64,000 bases of DNA, taken from Verrucomicrobiota bacterium (GTDB lineage: Bacteria > Verrucomicrobiota > Verrucomicrobiia > Limisphaerales > PALSA-1396). The stretch covers positions 1 to 64,000 of the forward strand of contig JACQFP010000086.1 in NCBI GenBank assembly GCA_016200005.1, written 5' to 3'. The notes beneath the pieces are model-generated. The model made no database searches, had not been told where the DNA came from, and saw only the letters and a program-made list of their open reading frames with translations. The position numbers and the translations under genes were made by a program. This document shows positions 53,522 through 62,219 of the stretch, piece after piece; positions within the stretch are counted from its first letter, which is position 1, and every line of letters begins with the position of its first letter.

Positions 53522-54877
53522 CTATCCGTCCGGCCGCTTGCCGGCGTCGGCCACCGCTGCGTCGGCGGCACGATGTTTCTTGTGGGCTGCGTGGACGTAC
53601 CAGATGACGACGACCATCGTCAAAAGAAAGACGATGCTCATGGAAAGCGTAAGAATGTTCGCGTTCCGAATGGCGACATTGATGTCTTTGTTTCCCATGA
53701 TCCGGCCAATGACCTCCTCCTGGACCACCGGGCCGAGGCTGCCCACGCCGTTGACCAACCCGGCGACGGCCACGCCGTTTCGTTCGCCCGCGACTTGCAC
53801 CGAAGCGGCGCCGGCGAGAATCGTGTCCGGGCCGTAGATCATGAATCCCACGGCGCCGAAACAGAACGCGAGCGCGTACGGATTGGCGCCGAACACGACG
53901 ACCAGCACGTACCCGAGCACCATGCCGATGCCCATGATGAAACAGAGGATCTGCCATTGACCGCGAAACCAACGATCCAACGCCCAGCCCGCGATGATGG
54001 CCCCGGCCAGTCCGGCAAAATCGAAAATGCCGGAGTAATACGAAGCGCGCCCGACATCCATGCCTTGCAAATTCAAAAACGTCGGCAGCCAGGAATCCAG
54101 CGCATAGCGGAGAAATTTGACGGAGAAATAGCTGATGCCCATAATCATCACCACGGGGTTGACTGCGAGATGGAAGTACTGTCGAAGGGTGATGTGTTCC
54201 TCGGTGGACACTCGCACGGTGCGAGTGTCCTCCGTTTCCGGCTGGACGATGGGCGTCAGTCCCACGTCCTGGGGTTTGTTCCGTTGCCAGAAATAAATGA
54301 TCCACCAGATGCCGACGGTCAGAATCGTGCAGCCGAAAAAAGCGTAACGCCAACCGTATTTCGCGAGCAGGTAGCCGCCAATGCTTTTGACCAGCATGTT
54401 GCCGACAAGATAGTTCGTGGACCAGACGCCCATGATGCTGCCGCGTTCCTTTTTACGCAGCCATTCCGACACGCCGCCGACGCAACCGGGCCAGCCGGCC
54501 GCCTGCGCCAGTCCATTCACGAACATGAACACGAGAAACGTCCAATAGGAATTGGCGATGCCAAAAACGAAGTTGATGACAATCGAAGCGCCCAGCCCAC
54601 CGAGCAACAACACGCGCGGTCCCCATTTTCGTCCGATCATGCTGCTTAAGAACTGGCCGACCATGTAAGCCACGAGGTACGCCGTCCAGATGTGCGCAAT
54701 CTGGCTGAGGTCCACGTTGAATTCCTTGGCGAGGGGATTCTTGCAAATGGTGAAAACCTTCCGCGTCAGATAAAATCCCGCGTAGGCAAAGTAAGTGGAG
54801 ATCAAGATGCGCCAGCGCCAGAGGGACTGCTCGCGTGAGAGGGAGTCGCTCGTGGCAGACATCTGGGCGGTTTGCAT
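53522..54877 (-). CDS. MFS transporter, organophosphate:Pi antiporter-like (OPA family)
   Basis: The 451-aa protein has about 12 membrane spans, with the signature GFYLTRKVFTICKNPLAKEF near the start, GWPGCVGGVSEWLRKKERGS after span 4, and FMIYGPDTILAGAASVQVAG near span 10, a GlpT/UhpT-type block. OPA carriers exchange sugar phosphates or glycerol-3-phosphate for phosphate; the substrate here is not evident. It sits 1 nt from the RmlD-like gene, and a sugar-phosphate uptake role would fit that neighbourhood. Confidence 0.83.
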   Translation of the reverse strand: MQTAQMSATSDSLSREQSLWRWRILISTYFAYAGFYLTRKVFTICKNPLAKEFNVDLSQIAHIWTAYLVAYMVGQFLSSMIGRKWGPRVLLLGGLGASIVINFVFGIANSYWTFLVFMFVNGLAQAAGWPGCVGGVSEWLRKKERGSIMGVWSTNYLVGNMLVKSIGGYLLAKYGWRYAFFGCTILTVGIWWIIYFWQRNKPQDVGLTPIVQPETEDTRTVRVSTEEHITLRQYFHLAVNPVVMIMGISYFSVKFLRYALDSWLPTFLNLQGMDVGRASYYSGIFDFAGLAGAIIAGWALDRWFRGQWQILCFIMGIGMVLGYVLVVVFGANPYALAFCFGAVGFMIYGPDTILAGAASVQVAGERNGVAVAGLVNGVGSLGPVVQEEVIGRIMGNKDINVAIRNANILTLSMSIVFLLTMVVVIWYVHAAHKKHRAADAAVADAGKRPDG

Positions 54878-54965
54878 CCGGGAATTAAAAAGGCTTTCGC
54901 CCAGGCTTCAAGCTTGGAGTTTCAAAGGTGAATTGCGTGACGGCTTGGTGATTGGTGATTGGACA

Positions 54966-56207
54966 TCACGACAGCGCGTAGATGTGGGTGTCGAACGGAG
55001 CGAAGGAGTCGTGCAGTTTTCCTGGCGTCCATTCCACCGCGCGTGACTCGAACAAAACCTCGCAACGGCGAAAATGTTTCAGACCCGAAACTGTGACCTC
55101 GACCGGATTCTTGTCCGCGTTGACGGCGATAAGAACGACGCCGTTTTTCGTTGGCTTGGCGGTCCATTCGATTCCACGATCCAGACTGTGGCCGGTGTCG
55201 TGATACTCCGGGGAAAGATTCAGCTTCGCTTTCCGCGCCGCTAGAGCCTCCTTCAATTCACTCAACTCGCGCGCGACGGTTTTCAAATCGTTCCACAGTG
55301 GCGCTTCCGGCGGCGCGTAGGAAAGCCCCCAGTAGAGAAGTCCGTTGACGCCGTGAACGACAGATTGCCACGCCATGAAACGCAATTGTTGGCGTGTCGG
55401 ATACAAAGTCATTTTCGGATCTCGATCTTTTTCCCGCAGGTTCTCCCAGGCAAATGCCTGCAAGACGGTGAACACGACGCGTTTGGCGCCGGCAACCTCG
55501 CGCATCTTCGCGGCGTATTGGCCAACCTGGCTGATGTGCGGATTGAGGAAGTCTCCTTGCTGACCGTCCGGCCACAGCGCGTAGAGTTCCCGAATACCCG
55601 GTGGAATGACGGGATAAATGTCCGTTGCCACGATGTCAGCGCCGTCGTTGTAACGCCGCAACGTGGACACCAGATTCGTCGGAGAATGATTCAAGTACAA
55701 CGGATGCGCGGGATCGAGCTGTTTGACAAAGCGATACGACTCGATGATGTCGGCCGGAGGCACGCGCGCTTCGGTTTTTTTCCAGACAAAGGTAGGTTCG
55801 TCTTCGGTTTCCCAAAACAGCAGGGCCGGTTCATCTTTGAGCGCCAGTACCGTTTTGCGGATGCGGGCCTCGGCTTCCGCACGGTTGTGCGGCGAAATCG
55901 AACCCAGCGACGTCCAGCCGTAGAGTCCATGTTCGCGCGCCTTGGCGAAGTCGGCGGCGTTTGCCGGCAAATTCACGAGGTTGAATCCGGCGTTGCGGGT
56001 TTCTTCCAGAGGATTCGGGGCATTTGGCAACGAGTAAAGACCGAGGATGAATTCGCGCCGACCATTCACCACCAACATGCCGTCCGAATCCAACCGCACC
56101 GAACTGGCATTTTCGGCTGCCGATTTGGATGCGCTGGCGATCAGCCCACGTTCGCCGGCGCAAAGCGCGGATACCGCAATCGTCTTTAGAAATGCGCGTC
56201 GATTCAT
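54966..56207 (-). CDS. Tat-exported TIM-barrel glycoside hydrolase-like protein
   Basis: The 413-aa protein has a twin-arginine signal (NRRAFLKTIAVSALCAG) and an N-terminal segment like secreted hydrolases (LDSDGMLVVNGRREFILGLY), then repeated barrel strands: FNLVNLPANAADF, ALLFWETEDEP (acid/base-like Glu), IVATDIYPV, FTVLQAF, and GVNGLLYWGLSY. A short C-terminal beta domain (NGVVLIAVNADKNPVEVTV) closes it. It is probably a clan-A-like hydrolase of unknown substrate. It lies 88 nt upstream of the MFS gene on the same strand. Confidence 0.72.
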   Translation of the reverse strand: MNRRAFLKTIAVSALCAGERGLIASASKSAAENASSVRLDSDGMLVVNGRREFILGLYSLPNAPNPLEETRNAGFNLVNLPANAADFAKAREHGLYGWTSLGSISPHNRAEAEARIRKTVLALKDEPALLFWETEDEPTFVWKKTEARVPPADIIESYRFVKQLDPAHPLYLNHSPTNLVSTLRRYNDGADIVATDIYPVIPPGIRELYALWPDGQQGDFLNPHISQVGQYAAKMREVAGAKRVVFTVLQAFAWENLREKDRDPKMTLYPTRQQLRFMAWQSVVHGVNGLLYWGLSYAPPEAPLWNDLKTVARELSELKEALAARKAKLNLSPEYHDTGHSLDRGIEWTAKPTKNGVVLIAVNADKNPVEVTVSGLKHFRRCEVLFESRAVEWTPGKLHDSFAPFDTHIYALS

Positions 56208-56297
56208 AAGTTGTTAGACTGACCGGCAAAGAATGGTCGCAAACGAAACCAGCAACCCAGCCTTCGGCCACCCTGTCTATGAACTGCGTAGCGCGCC

Positions 56298-56341
56298 GGT
56301 TCATGGCACCGATGCGCGATTTCGAGATTATGGCGGCTATC
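56298..56341 (-). repeat. copy 2 of the dispersed conserved motif
   Basis: On the minus strand it reads AATCTCGAAATCGCGCATCG then GTGCCATGAACC, nearly the same as the plus strand at 24417-24449. It lies about 90 nt upstream of the start of the hydrolase-like gene. Confidence 0.7.
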
Positions 56342-56390
56342 CATGAAGTTCGATGCTTTCCATTCCGTCGAATACGCGCGGAGCGTTTGG

Positions 56391-56488
56391 AGTGCGGCGA
56401 CTTGTCGCCGCTGTTGCACGGGGCGTGTGGGGAAGGTACGCCCGCTCTGGAGCAAGCCCTCCCCAAAGCGGCGACCAGTCGCCGCACT
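56391..56488. repeat. REPIN-like double hairpin element (GCGGCGA type)
   Basis: Two 22-nt inverted arms (56391-56412 and 56467-56488, one mismatch) are separated by 54 nt. Each arm is a hairpin, GCGGCGA, 4-nt loop, TCGCCGC, with GGAG just before the left arm. The flanks TTTGGAGTGCG and AAAGCGGC match those of the element at 34072-34153. Confidence 0.85.
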
Positions 56489-56759
56489 GCTATGAGTTGG
56501 GTCAAGGCTGGTGAGGCGCTTGGCCAGTGTTTGTTTTTTATTAATAGCTGTTCTTGCCTTTTTCCTTTCCGGCGTGGGCCGAGTTGTAAAACGTTTTCTT
56601 GGCGCGGTCAACGGCGGCAGCCGTTGCTCTTCCTGCTATCCGTGCTCGCCCAATCTCCAAAGCGGGTCGTTGCCAACCCCAGTGCGGCTGCGGGCGCGCG
56701 CCGTTTCAAATCGTTTCGGTCTGCCTTCATTCAAAGTTTCAGTCTTGTATCGTGGCGGT

Positions 56760-57910
56760 GGGCAAACTTCAAGCCGCCGCGCCGACCATCGTCCAGCCGA
56801 AGGTTTCCGGGGGCACGCGATCGGTGCGCCAGCGCCACAGGTCCACCGCCATTTGCCGCGCCAGGGCCACGATGGCTTTCTTCTTCGCGGCCTTCGTCGC
56901 CTTCGGATTGCCCAACACGTCCTCCCATTTCTTGACCAGCGCACAGTCGCGTTGCCACACCACCAGCCGCCAGGCCAGTTCCACCAGCGCGGTGCGCCGC
57001 CGCACGTTGCCGTGTTTGGTGATGGGCAAGAGGTGCGTGCTCTTGCCGCTGGCGCTCACCCCGCCGCACAGGCCGGTGTAACTGCCGACTTGGCGCCGGT
57101 TTCGGAAACGATGCCAGTCACCGATCTCGCGTTCGACCACTTCGTAGGTCAGGCCACCCAAGCCTTTGGGACGCCGGGCGGGCGCGGCGGCTTCCAAGGC
57201 GGTGGTGGCCGCGTCCAGTTCGGCGGTCAAGGTGGCCAGCACGCGGCGGAAGCACTCCAACCGTTCAACCAGCCAGGCCGGGAGTTGGCGGTTGAGTTTG
57301 GACCAGCGTCGATCCTCCCACCAGCCCTTCTTTTCGCGCCGGCCCTGGGTGAGCAACAGGCTGCGGCCTTGCGCCGCCACGCGCTTGACCTCGCGTTTGA
57401 GTTGTTCCCGCTGGCGGCTTTCGCTGCGCTTTTGTTCCTCTGCCGGCGTGGGCACGCGCACGGTGGCCAGGGCGTGCGGGTTGCCGGCCACGTAACGATC
57501 CAGCCGCAGGGCCAGTTGTTTGGCGTCGCTCTTGTCGTGGTTGACGCCCTTGTGCTGTTCATCCAGGCAGACGGGTTGGACGACCAGGTTGTGGACGCCC
57601 AACGCCACCAAGTCGCGGTGCAGCCCATAGCCGAAGGGGCCGGCTTCGTAGCAACTATGCACCGCCTCGGCCAGCGGGAGCTGGGTCTTGATCCACGCCA
57701 GGAACTTGGCCGGCGTGAACTTTTGAGCCGGCTGGGGCGCGCTGTGGTCCAGGAGCCGCACAACAACGATGGTGTCGGCGTGAACGTCCAGGCCCAGTTT
57801 GAGGGTTTGCGGTTTTATGATTGCGGCTTGCGCCGCGCCAACTGCAGAAGTATTCAGGTTTTGTTTGATCATAGTGGTGGTGGGTGTAGCGCCTTTGCGC
57901 CCACCCGCCA
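56760..57910 (-). mobile_element. IS110-family insertion sequence, ends not defined
   Basis: The transposase gene fixes the position, but no terminal inverted repeat could be set, as expected for IS110 elements, which often lack them. A hairpin (stem GGTGGG 57879-57884 with CCCACC 57900-57905, plus an inner GCGC pair) lies just before the transposase start and may belong to the element's non-coding end. Exact ends need comparison with an empty site. Confidence 0.6.
56769..57872 (-). CDS. IS110-family transposase (DEDD type)
   Basis: The 367-aa protein starts with the RuvC-like half: KLGLDVHADTIVV (first Asp), CYEAGPFGYGLHRDL (Glu) and NHDKSDAKQLALRL (Asp pair). The C-terminal transposase_20 domain has LTYEVVEREIGDWHRF, VGSYTGLCGGVSASG and ITKHGNVRRRTALVELAW. 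Both halves look intact, so it may still be active. I chose ATG 57872; the frame continues 13 codons upstream over a hairpin. It lies between two gene groups and separates the oxidoreductase gene from any upstream promoter. Confidence 0.9.
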   Translation of the reverse strand: MIKQNLNTSAVGAAQAAIIKPQTLKLGLDVHADTIVVVRLLDHSAPQPAQKFTPAKFLAWIKTQLPLAEAVHSCYEAGPFGYGLHRDLVALGVHNLVVQPVCLDEQHKGVNHDKSDAKQLALRLDRYVAGNPHALATVRVPTPAEEQKRSESRQREQLKREVKRVAAQGRSLLLTQGRREKKGWWEDRRWSKLNRQLPAWLVERLECFRRVLATLTAELDAATTALEAAAPARRPKGLGGLTYEVVEREIGDWHRFRNRRQVGSYTGLCGGVSASGKSTHLLPITKHGNVRRRTALVELAWRLVVWQRDCALVKKWEDVLGNPKATKAAKKKAIVALARQMAVDLWRWRTDRVPPETFGWTMVGAAA

Positions 57911-58066
57911 ACTACTCATGTCATCTCCGAGACGCTTCGCGCACCCGCATTCCCTTTGGTTCAGGGGCGCAAGTCGTGTGCGAAGTCCGGGGAATTCTCT
58001 CCTTGACCGGCGTCAAGGCGTGTTTCTTTCCGGCGCTTCACCCTGCTGTCAAAACAAGGCAAATCT

Positions 58067-59305
58067 ATGAACCGCAATATTCCATTCAACCGCCGCAAGT
58101 TCCTCAAACACATTTCCGCCGGCACTGCCGGCATCGCTGCCGCGCCGTGGCTTGCCCGTGGCGCGGCGGGCGCGAAGGAACGCCTCAACCTCGGCCTCAT
58201 CGGCACGGGCGACCGCGGCTCGTACTTGATGAAGGAAATCATCGCGGCGAGCGGGAAGTGCAATGTGAACATCACCGCCGTCTGCGACGTGTGGAGAAAA
58301 AATCGGGAGGCTGCGGCAGCACAGGTGAAGCAACATTTCGGACGCGAGCCGAAGGGGTTCACGCGGTTTGGGGAATTGCTAGCGTCGCCCGACGTGGACG
58401 CCGTGGTGATCGCCACGCCGGATTTCAGTCACGGCCCCATTCTGGTCGCGGCGCTGGAGGCGGGAAAGGATGTCTATGTCGAAAAACCGATGACCATCGA
58501 CATCGCAACGGCCAACCAGGCGCTCGACCTAGCGCGCGCGAAAGACCGCGTCGTGCAAGCCGGCACGCAGCACCGGAGCGAAGGCCGCTACCGCAGCGCG
58601 GCGAAATTCGTGGCCACGGGCGCGCTCGGCAAGCTCAGCCGCATCACCGCCGCCATGGCAGTGAACGCCCCGCGATGGGCGCGCAAGTACGACGACTGCC
58701 ACGAAGCGGACGTGGATTGGGAGGCGTTCTGTCTGGGTCGGATTCATCGGCCATTCAACCCGCGCCTGCTCCGCTGCTGGCAACTTTTCCGCGACACCAC
58801 CAATGGCATCGCCGGTTTGTGGATGACGCATTACGCCGACTCGGTGCATCTGATCACTGGATCAAAATATCCGGCCAACGCCGTGGCCAATGGCGGCATC
58901 TATGTGTGGCGCGACGGACGCGAGCACACGGACACTTTTCAGGCGCTGCTCGAATATCCCGAAGGTTACCTTTTCGATTGGGGTATGTTCCTGGGCAATT
59001 CGGCGGGCATCCACTTCACCATGCACGGCACCCAGGGCACGCTCGACCTGGAGGCGTGGTCCTTCTCGACGGAAGGTGCGGCGGAAGTGAAGGTGGGCGA
59101 GGCCAAGACCACGAAATTAACGGTTGAACCGGACGTGAGTCACATGGAGAACTGGCTGCAATGCCTCCGTTCGCGCGCGAAACCGAATGCCGATATCCAG
59201 TTCGGCCATCAACATGCCGTCGCCACCATCATGGCCGCGACCGCCCTCGAAACCGGCCTCCGACAAAAGTGGGACTCCGCAAAACGCGAGCTGGTCGCGG
59301 GATGA
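58067..59305 (+). CDS. Tat-exported Gfo/Idh/MocA family oxidoreductase
   Basis: The 412-aa protein has a twin-arginine signal (NRRKFLKHISAGTAG) and the NAD(P)-binding GLIGTGDRGS, followed by VVIATPDFSHGPIL and the EKPMTIDI motif of Gfo/Idh/MocA. The C-terminal half has HYADSVHLITGSKYPANAVANGG. The export signal with a cofactor domain is typical of verrucomicrobial and planctomycetal relatives, which probably fold with cofactor before export. It acts on a sugar or sugar derivative. The IS110 element lies 155 nt upstream. It sits 4 nt before the enolase-family gene. Confidence 0.85.
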   Translation: MNRNIPFNRRKFLKHISAGTAGIAAAPWLARGAAGAKERLNLGLIGTGDRGSYLMKEIIAASGKCNVNITAVCDVWRKNREAAAAQVKQHFGREPKGFTRFGELLASPDVDAVVIATPDFSHGPILVAALEAGKDVYVEKPMTIDIATANQALDLARAKDRVVQAGTQHRSEGRYRSAAKFVATGALGKLSRITAAMAVNAPRWARKYDDCHEADVDWEAFCLGRIHRPFNPRLLRCWQLFRDTTNGIAGLWMTHYADSVHLITGSKYPANAVANGGIYVWRDGREHTDTFQALLEYPEGYLFDWGMFLGNSAGIHFTMHGTQGTLDLEAWSFSTEGAAEVKVGEAKTTKLTVEPDVSHMENWLQCLRSRAKPNADIQFGHQHAVATIMAATALETGLRQKWDSAKRELVAG

Positions 59306-59309
59306 ACTG

Positions 59310-60551
59310 ATGATACCATCAAGTTCATCGAATGCACTCAGCAGACGCCAGTTCGTTCACACCGTCGGGACAGCGGCAGCAGCGTTCGCCTTGCCTTGGC
59401 CCGCGCGGGCTGACCCGCTTATGAAAGTAAAAATCGCCAAAGTCGAAAGTTTTCCCATCAACTATCCGGTGGTTGGCCGGTTCAAGTTCTTCGAAGGGCC
59501 AAAGGGTCGCCCGTTGGGTCGGGCTGCCGTGGTCGTGAAGATTACCGCGGACGATGGCACCGTCGGCTGGGGCCAGAGCGTCCCATCGCCCCGGTGGAGT
59601 TACGAAACGTTGGAGACGGTTTACTCCACGCTCACGCGCCACCTCACACCGGAGTTGCTCGAACGCGACCCGTTTGACATCGAGGGCATCCACGCCGCGA
59701 TGAGCCGCGCCATTGCGCCGTCGTTCTCCACCGGCCAGCCGATTTGCAAGGCAGGCGTGGACCTCGCGCTGTTCGACCTCATGGGCAAGCTGCTCAAGCA
59801 GTCCGCCGCACAGCGATGGAATCGCAAAAGCCGCGACCGTCTCACATTGAGCTGGACACTCAATCCGCGCACGCCCGACGAAGTCGAACCGCTCATCGCG
59901 CAAGGCCGGGCGCGCGGCTACCGACACTTCAACGTCAAGATCGCGCCCGATCCGAAATTCGACCTTGAACTTTGCCGCCTCGTGAAACGCCTCGTGCCCG
60001 ACGGCTTTCTTTGGGCCGACGCCAACGGCGGCTACGACGAAGAGACCGCGCTGGCCGTCGCGCCCAAGCTGGCGGACATCGGTGTGCCCGTGCTCGAACA
60101 GCCGCTCCCAGCCAATCGCCTCACCGGCTATCGCCGCTTGAAGAAGCAGGGCGCGTTGCCCATCATCATGGACGAAGGCATCGTGTCGTCAGTCGAGTTG
60201 GAGGAATTCATCAAGCTCGACCTGCTCGACGGTGTGGCGATAAAGCCCGCCCGTTGCGGTGGCCTCACCGATGCGCGTCGCCAGATTGAAATCGTCCAGG
60301 GCGCCGGCTTGATGTTTCTCGGCAGCGGCCTGACCGACCCGGACCTTGCCCTGGCCGCTTCGCTCGCGCTCTACGGAGCTTACGATTTGAAATATCCCGC
60401 CGCCTTGAACGGCCCGCAGTTCCTCAGCGGCAGTATTCTCAAGCAGCCGTTCGAGGTGAAGGACGGCGAACTCGCAGTGCCGACCGGACACGGCCTGGGC
60501 GTCGAAGTGGATGAGGCGAAACTGCCGGAGTTGCTGGTGAAGGACGTGTGA
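59310..60551 (+). CDS. Tat-exported enolase-superfamily enzyme (mandelate racemase/muconate lactonizing type)
   Basis: The 413-aa protein has a twin-arginine-like signal (SRRQFVHTVGTAAAAFALP). The enolase-superfamily sites are HFNVKIAPD (Lys), WADANGGYDEE (Asp), LEQPLPANR (Glu), IIMDEGIVSS (Asp/Glu) and GVAIKPARCGG (Lys). This is the mandelate racemase/MLE subgroup, which dehydrates or epimerises sugar acids or cycloisomerises. It follows the oxidoreductase by 4 nt and precedes the PmoA-like gene, so all three may catabolise one sugar acid. Confidence 0.85.
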   Translation: MIPSSSSNALSRRQFVHTVGTAAAAFALPWPARADPLMKVKIAKVESFPINYPVVGRFKFFEGPKGRPLGRAAVVVKITADDGTVGWGQSVPSPRWSYETLETVYSTLTRHLTPELLERDPFDIEGIHAAMSRAIAPSFSTGQPICKAGVDLALFDLMGKLLKQSAAQRWNRKSRDRLTLSWTLNPRTPDEVEPLIAQGRARGYRHFNVKIAPDPKFDLELCRLVKRLVPDGFLWADANGGYDEETALAVAPKLADIGVPVLEQPLPANRLTGYRRLKKQGALPIIMDEGIVSSVELEEFIKLDLLDGVAIKPARCGGLTDARRQIEIVQGAGLMFLGSGLTDPDLALAASLALYGAYDLKYPAALNGPQFLSGSILKQPFEVKDGELAVPTGHGLGVEVDEAKLPELLVKDV

Positions 60552-60740
60552 AATCCGAAATCCGAAATCCGAAATCCGAAAGAAGCCCGAAATCCGAAGC
60601 CCGAAAGTTCGGCCTGGGGGATTTCCCGGGGAGTGTCGAGAGAAGCGCGCGAGGACAGATGGCGTTGTGCGGTGCGAAAGGCCTTCGGATTTCGGGATTC
60701 GGATTTCTTTCGGATTTCGGATTTCGGATTTCGGGCTTCA
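60546..60740. repeat. period-7 repeat arms in inverted orientation
   Basis: Tandem GAAATCC units (about 60546-60610) and tandem GGATTTC units (about 60684-60740) are inverse of each other, separated by about 73 nt that include a CCTGGGGGATTTCCCGGGG dyad. The whole can fold into a long imperfect hairpin. It overlaps the end of the enolase-family gene and the start of the PmoA-like gene. Confidence 0.85.
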
Positions 60741-61690
60741 TCTTCCCGCTCGCACTGGCAATTCATCTGAGCTTCGCCCTCGCCTCGCGTGCTGCCGAGC
60801 CTGCGCCCCGTCCCTCCTTCTTCTTCACCAACGTCACCGACAAGTCACTCGCCTTGTTCGAAGGCAGCCGGCCCGTGTTCGTTTACAACCACGGCGTTCT
60901 GCTCCAGCCTGGTGTGCCCGCCGACCGCGCCCGCAGCACTTACGTGCATCCGATCTACGGTCTCGATGGCGAGGTGCTCACTGACGATTTTCCGAAAGAC
61001 CACTACCATCATCGCGGACTTTTCTGGGCCTGGCCGCACGTCCGCATCGGCGAACAGCACTACGATCTTTGGGCGCTCAACGGAATCGAGCAACGCTTCG
61101 AACGCTGGCTCGCGCGCGAGGCCGACGCCAGCGGCGCGACACTCGGCGTGGAGAACGGTTGGTTTGTCGGTGATCGGAAGGTCATGCAGGAACGGGTCTG
61201 GCTCCACGCCTCGCCGTCGGGCAAAGACGAACGCGCGCTGGATGTCGAATTGACGTGGACGCCCGTCGGCGCGCCGCTCACGCTGGAAGGCGCCGAAGGC
61301 AAGAGCTATGGCGGATTGACACTCCGCTTCGCGCCCCGCACCAACACCGTCATCACCACGCCGCTGGGGCAGGGCGATAAGGACCTCAGCATCACGCGGC
61401 TCCCGTGGGCCGATCTCTCCGCGCGCTTCGCCGGACACGCGCAACCCAGCGGCGCCGCCATTTTCGTCGCGCCCGAGCATCCAGACTTTCCGCCGGAATG
61501 GCTCACGCGCCACTACGGCGTGTTGTGCCTCGGCTGGCCGGGTGTAGTTCCGAAAACATTTCAAGTCGGCGAAAACATTCGATGCCGTTACCGTGTGTGG
61601 ATTCATCGCGGCGCGCCGGACGTGGAAAAGGTAAAGCAAGCGTACCGGGCGTATGCGGAGCCGCAGCCCGTGAAGCGGGAGGGGAAATGA
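60659..61690 (+). CDS. PmoA-like (DUF6807) protein
   Basis: The 343-aa protein has a signal peptide partly encoded by the heptad tract, then the DUF6807 pattern: FVYNHGVLLQPG, RSTYVHPIYGLDGEVLTDDF with DHYHHRGLFWAWPHV (His cluster), NGWFVGDRKVMQERVWLHA and the ending PEHPDFPPEWLTRHYGVLC. The name PmoA for this family is historical and does not imply a methane monooxygenase subunit. ATG 60659 is the most likely start; upstream in-frame codons fall in the repeat. Its function is unproven, probably in sugar or lipid-linked catabolism. Confidence 0.78.
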   Translation: MALCGAKGLRISGFGFLSDFGFRISGFIFPLALAIHLSFALASRAAEPAPRPSFFFTNVTDKSLALFEGSRPVFVYNHGVLLQPGVPADRARSTYVHPIYGLDGEVLTDDFPKDHYHHRGLFWAWPHVRIGEQHYDLWALNGIEQRFERWLAREADASGATLGVENGWFVGDRKVMQERVWLHASPSGKDERALDVELTWTPVGAPLTLEGAEGKSYGGLTLRFAPRTNTVITTPLGQGDKDLSITRLPWADLSARFAGHAQPSGAAIFVAPEHPDFPPEWLTRHYGVLCLGWPGVVPKTFQVGENIRCRYRVWIHRGAPDVEKVKQAYRAYAEPQPVKREGK

Positions 61691-62219
61691 GGTAGTGGTA
61701 CAGTTTGAAGTTTTACGACTCGCCGCGCGCAGCCGATTTCCTTCTCCGCATCGGATGGGGAGAAGGTGGCCGCAGGCCGGATGAGGTGTCTGCACGCAAG
61801 GAATCGAACTCCATTTACATTCAAGTAATCGCCGGCCGTAGCCGGGAAATCGCCGCTGACATTCCGGCAACCTGGCCGGTCTGGTCATCGAGCTAAAGCC
61901 GCAAACCAGAAGGTGAATCGCGCTAGCGGGAAAGCTCCGTTGGGTCAATTGACTTTGGTGAAAACGCGTGAGTCATCGTTGCCGCTCTGGAGAAGTCCAG
62001 CGTCGGCGAGCCAAATCAGTTTTGGATGAAACCATGCCGCAAGGAAGGGTCGAATCGAAGCCTCGACTTCATTTGAACCGCTGATGAACGCTGATTGACG
62101 CCGATTATTTTCCCGCGCACACTCGCCGCATAATGACGACGCGAGCACTCAGTCCCGTGGCGCACTCAATGAGGAACAGCAGAAAGTCTCAAACCTCGGA
62201 GAGGTAGAGAAAGGATGCA
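61691..62219. other. 529-nt gene-free region before the nuclease-NTPase gene
   Basis: Contains CCTTCTCC/GGAGAAGG (61740-61747 with 61759-61766), a GC-rich palindromic repeat seen widely in bacterial genomes, followed by GGTGGCCGCAGGC. It also holds the degenerate GCTGATGAACGCTGATTGAC repeat (about 62080-62103). No terminator or promoter can be defined. Composition becomes AT-richer towards 62200. Confidence 0.5.

Larger units (their letters stand above)
56208..56768. other. repeat-rich gap between hydrolase-like gene and transposase
   Basis: The region holds the conserved-motif copy (56298-56341), a REPIN-like element (56391-56488) and a GGTGGCCGAAGGC motif (56255-56275, minus) shared with about 61760-61780. 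From GTG 56511 a plus-strand frame opens with a signal-peptide-like RLASVCFLLIAVLAFFLSG, then becomes uninformative; it could be a gene 5' end cut by the insertion sequence. No intact gene is seen. Confidence 0.45.

Noticed and set aside
56511-58070. A 519-codon plus-strand open frame across the IS110 transposase
   Set aside because: Most of it is the reverse complement of a clear transposase with DEDD motifs, so it is a shadow; only its first part before 56769 might be a relic of another gene.
60546-60740. Tandem units that could suggest a CRISPR array
   Set aside because: Units are 7 nt with no spacers and the two arrays are inverted, so it is simple-sequence repeat DNA.
61945-62148. Minus-strand 67-codon frame ending in FTKVN
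   Set aside because: It looks a little like a secreted-protein tail, but no domain or start supports it.
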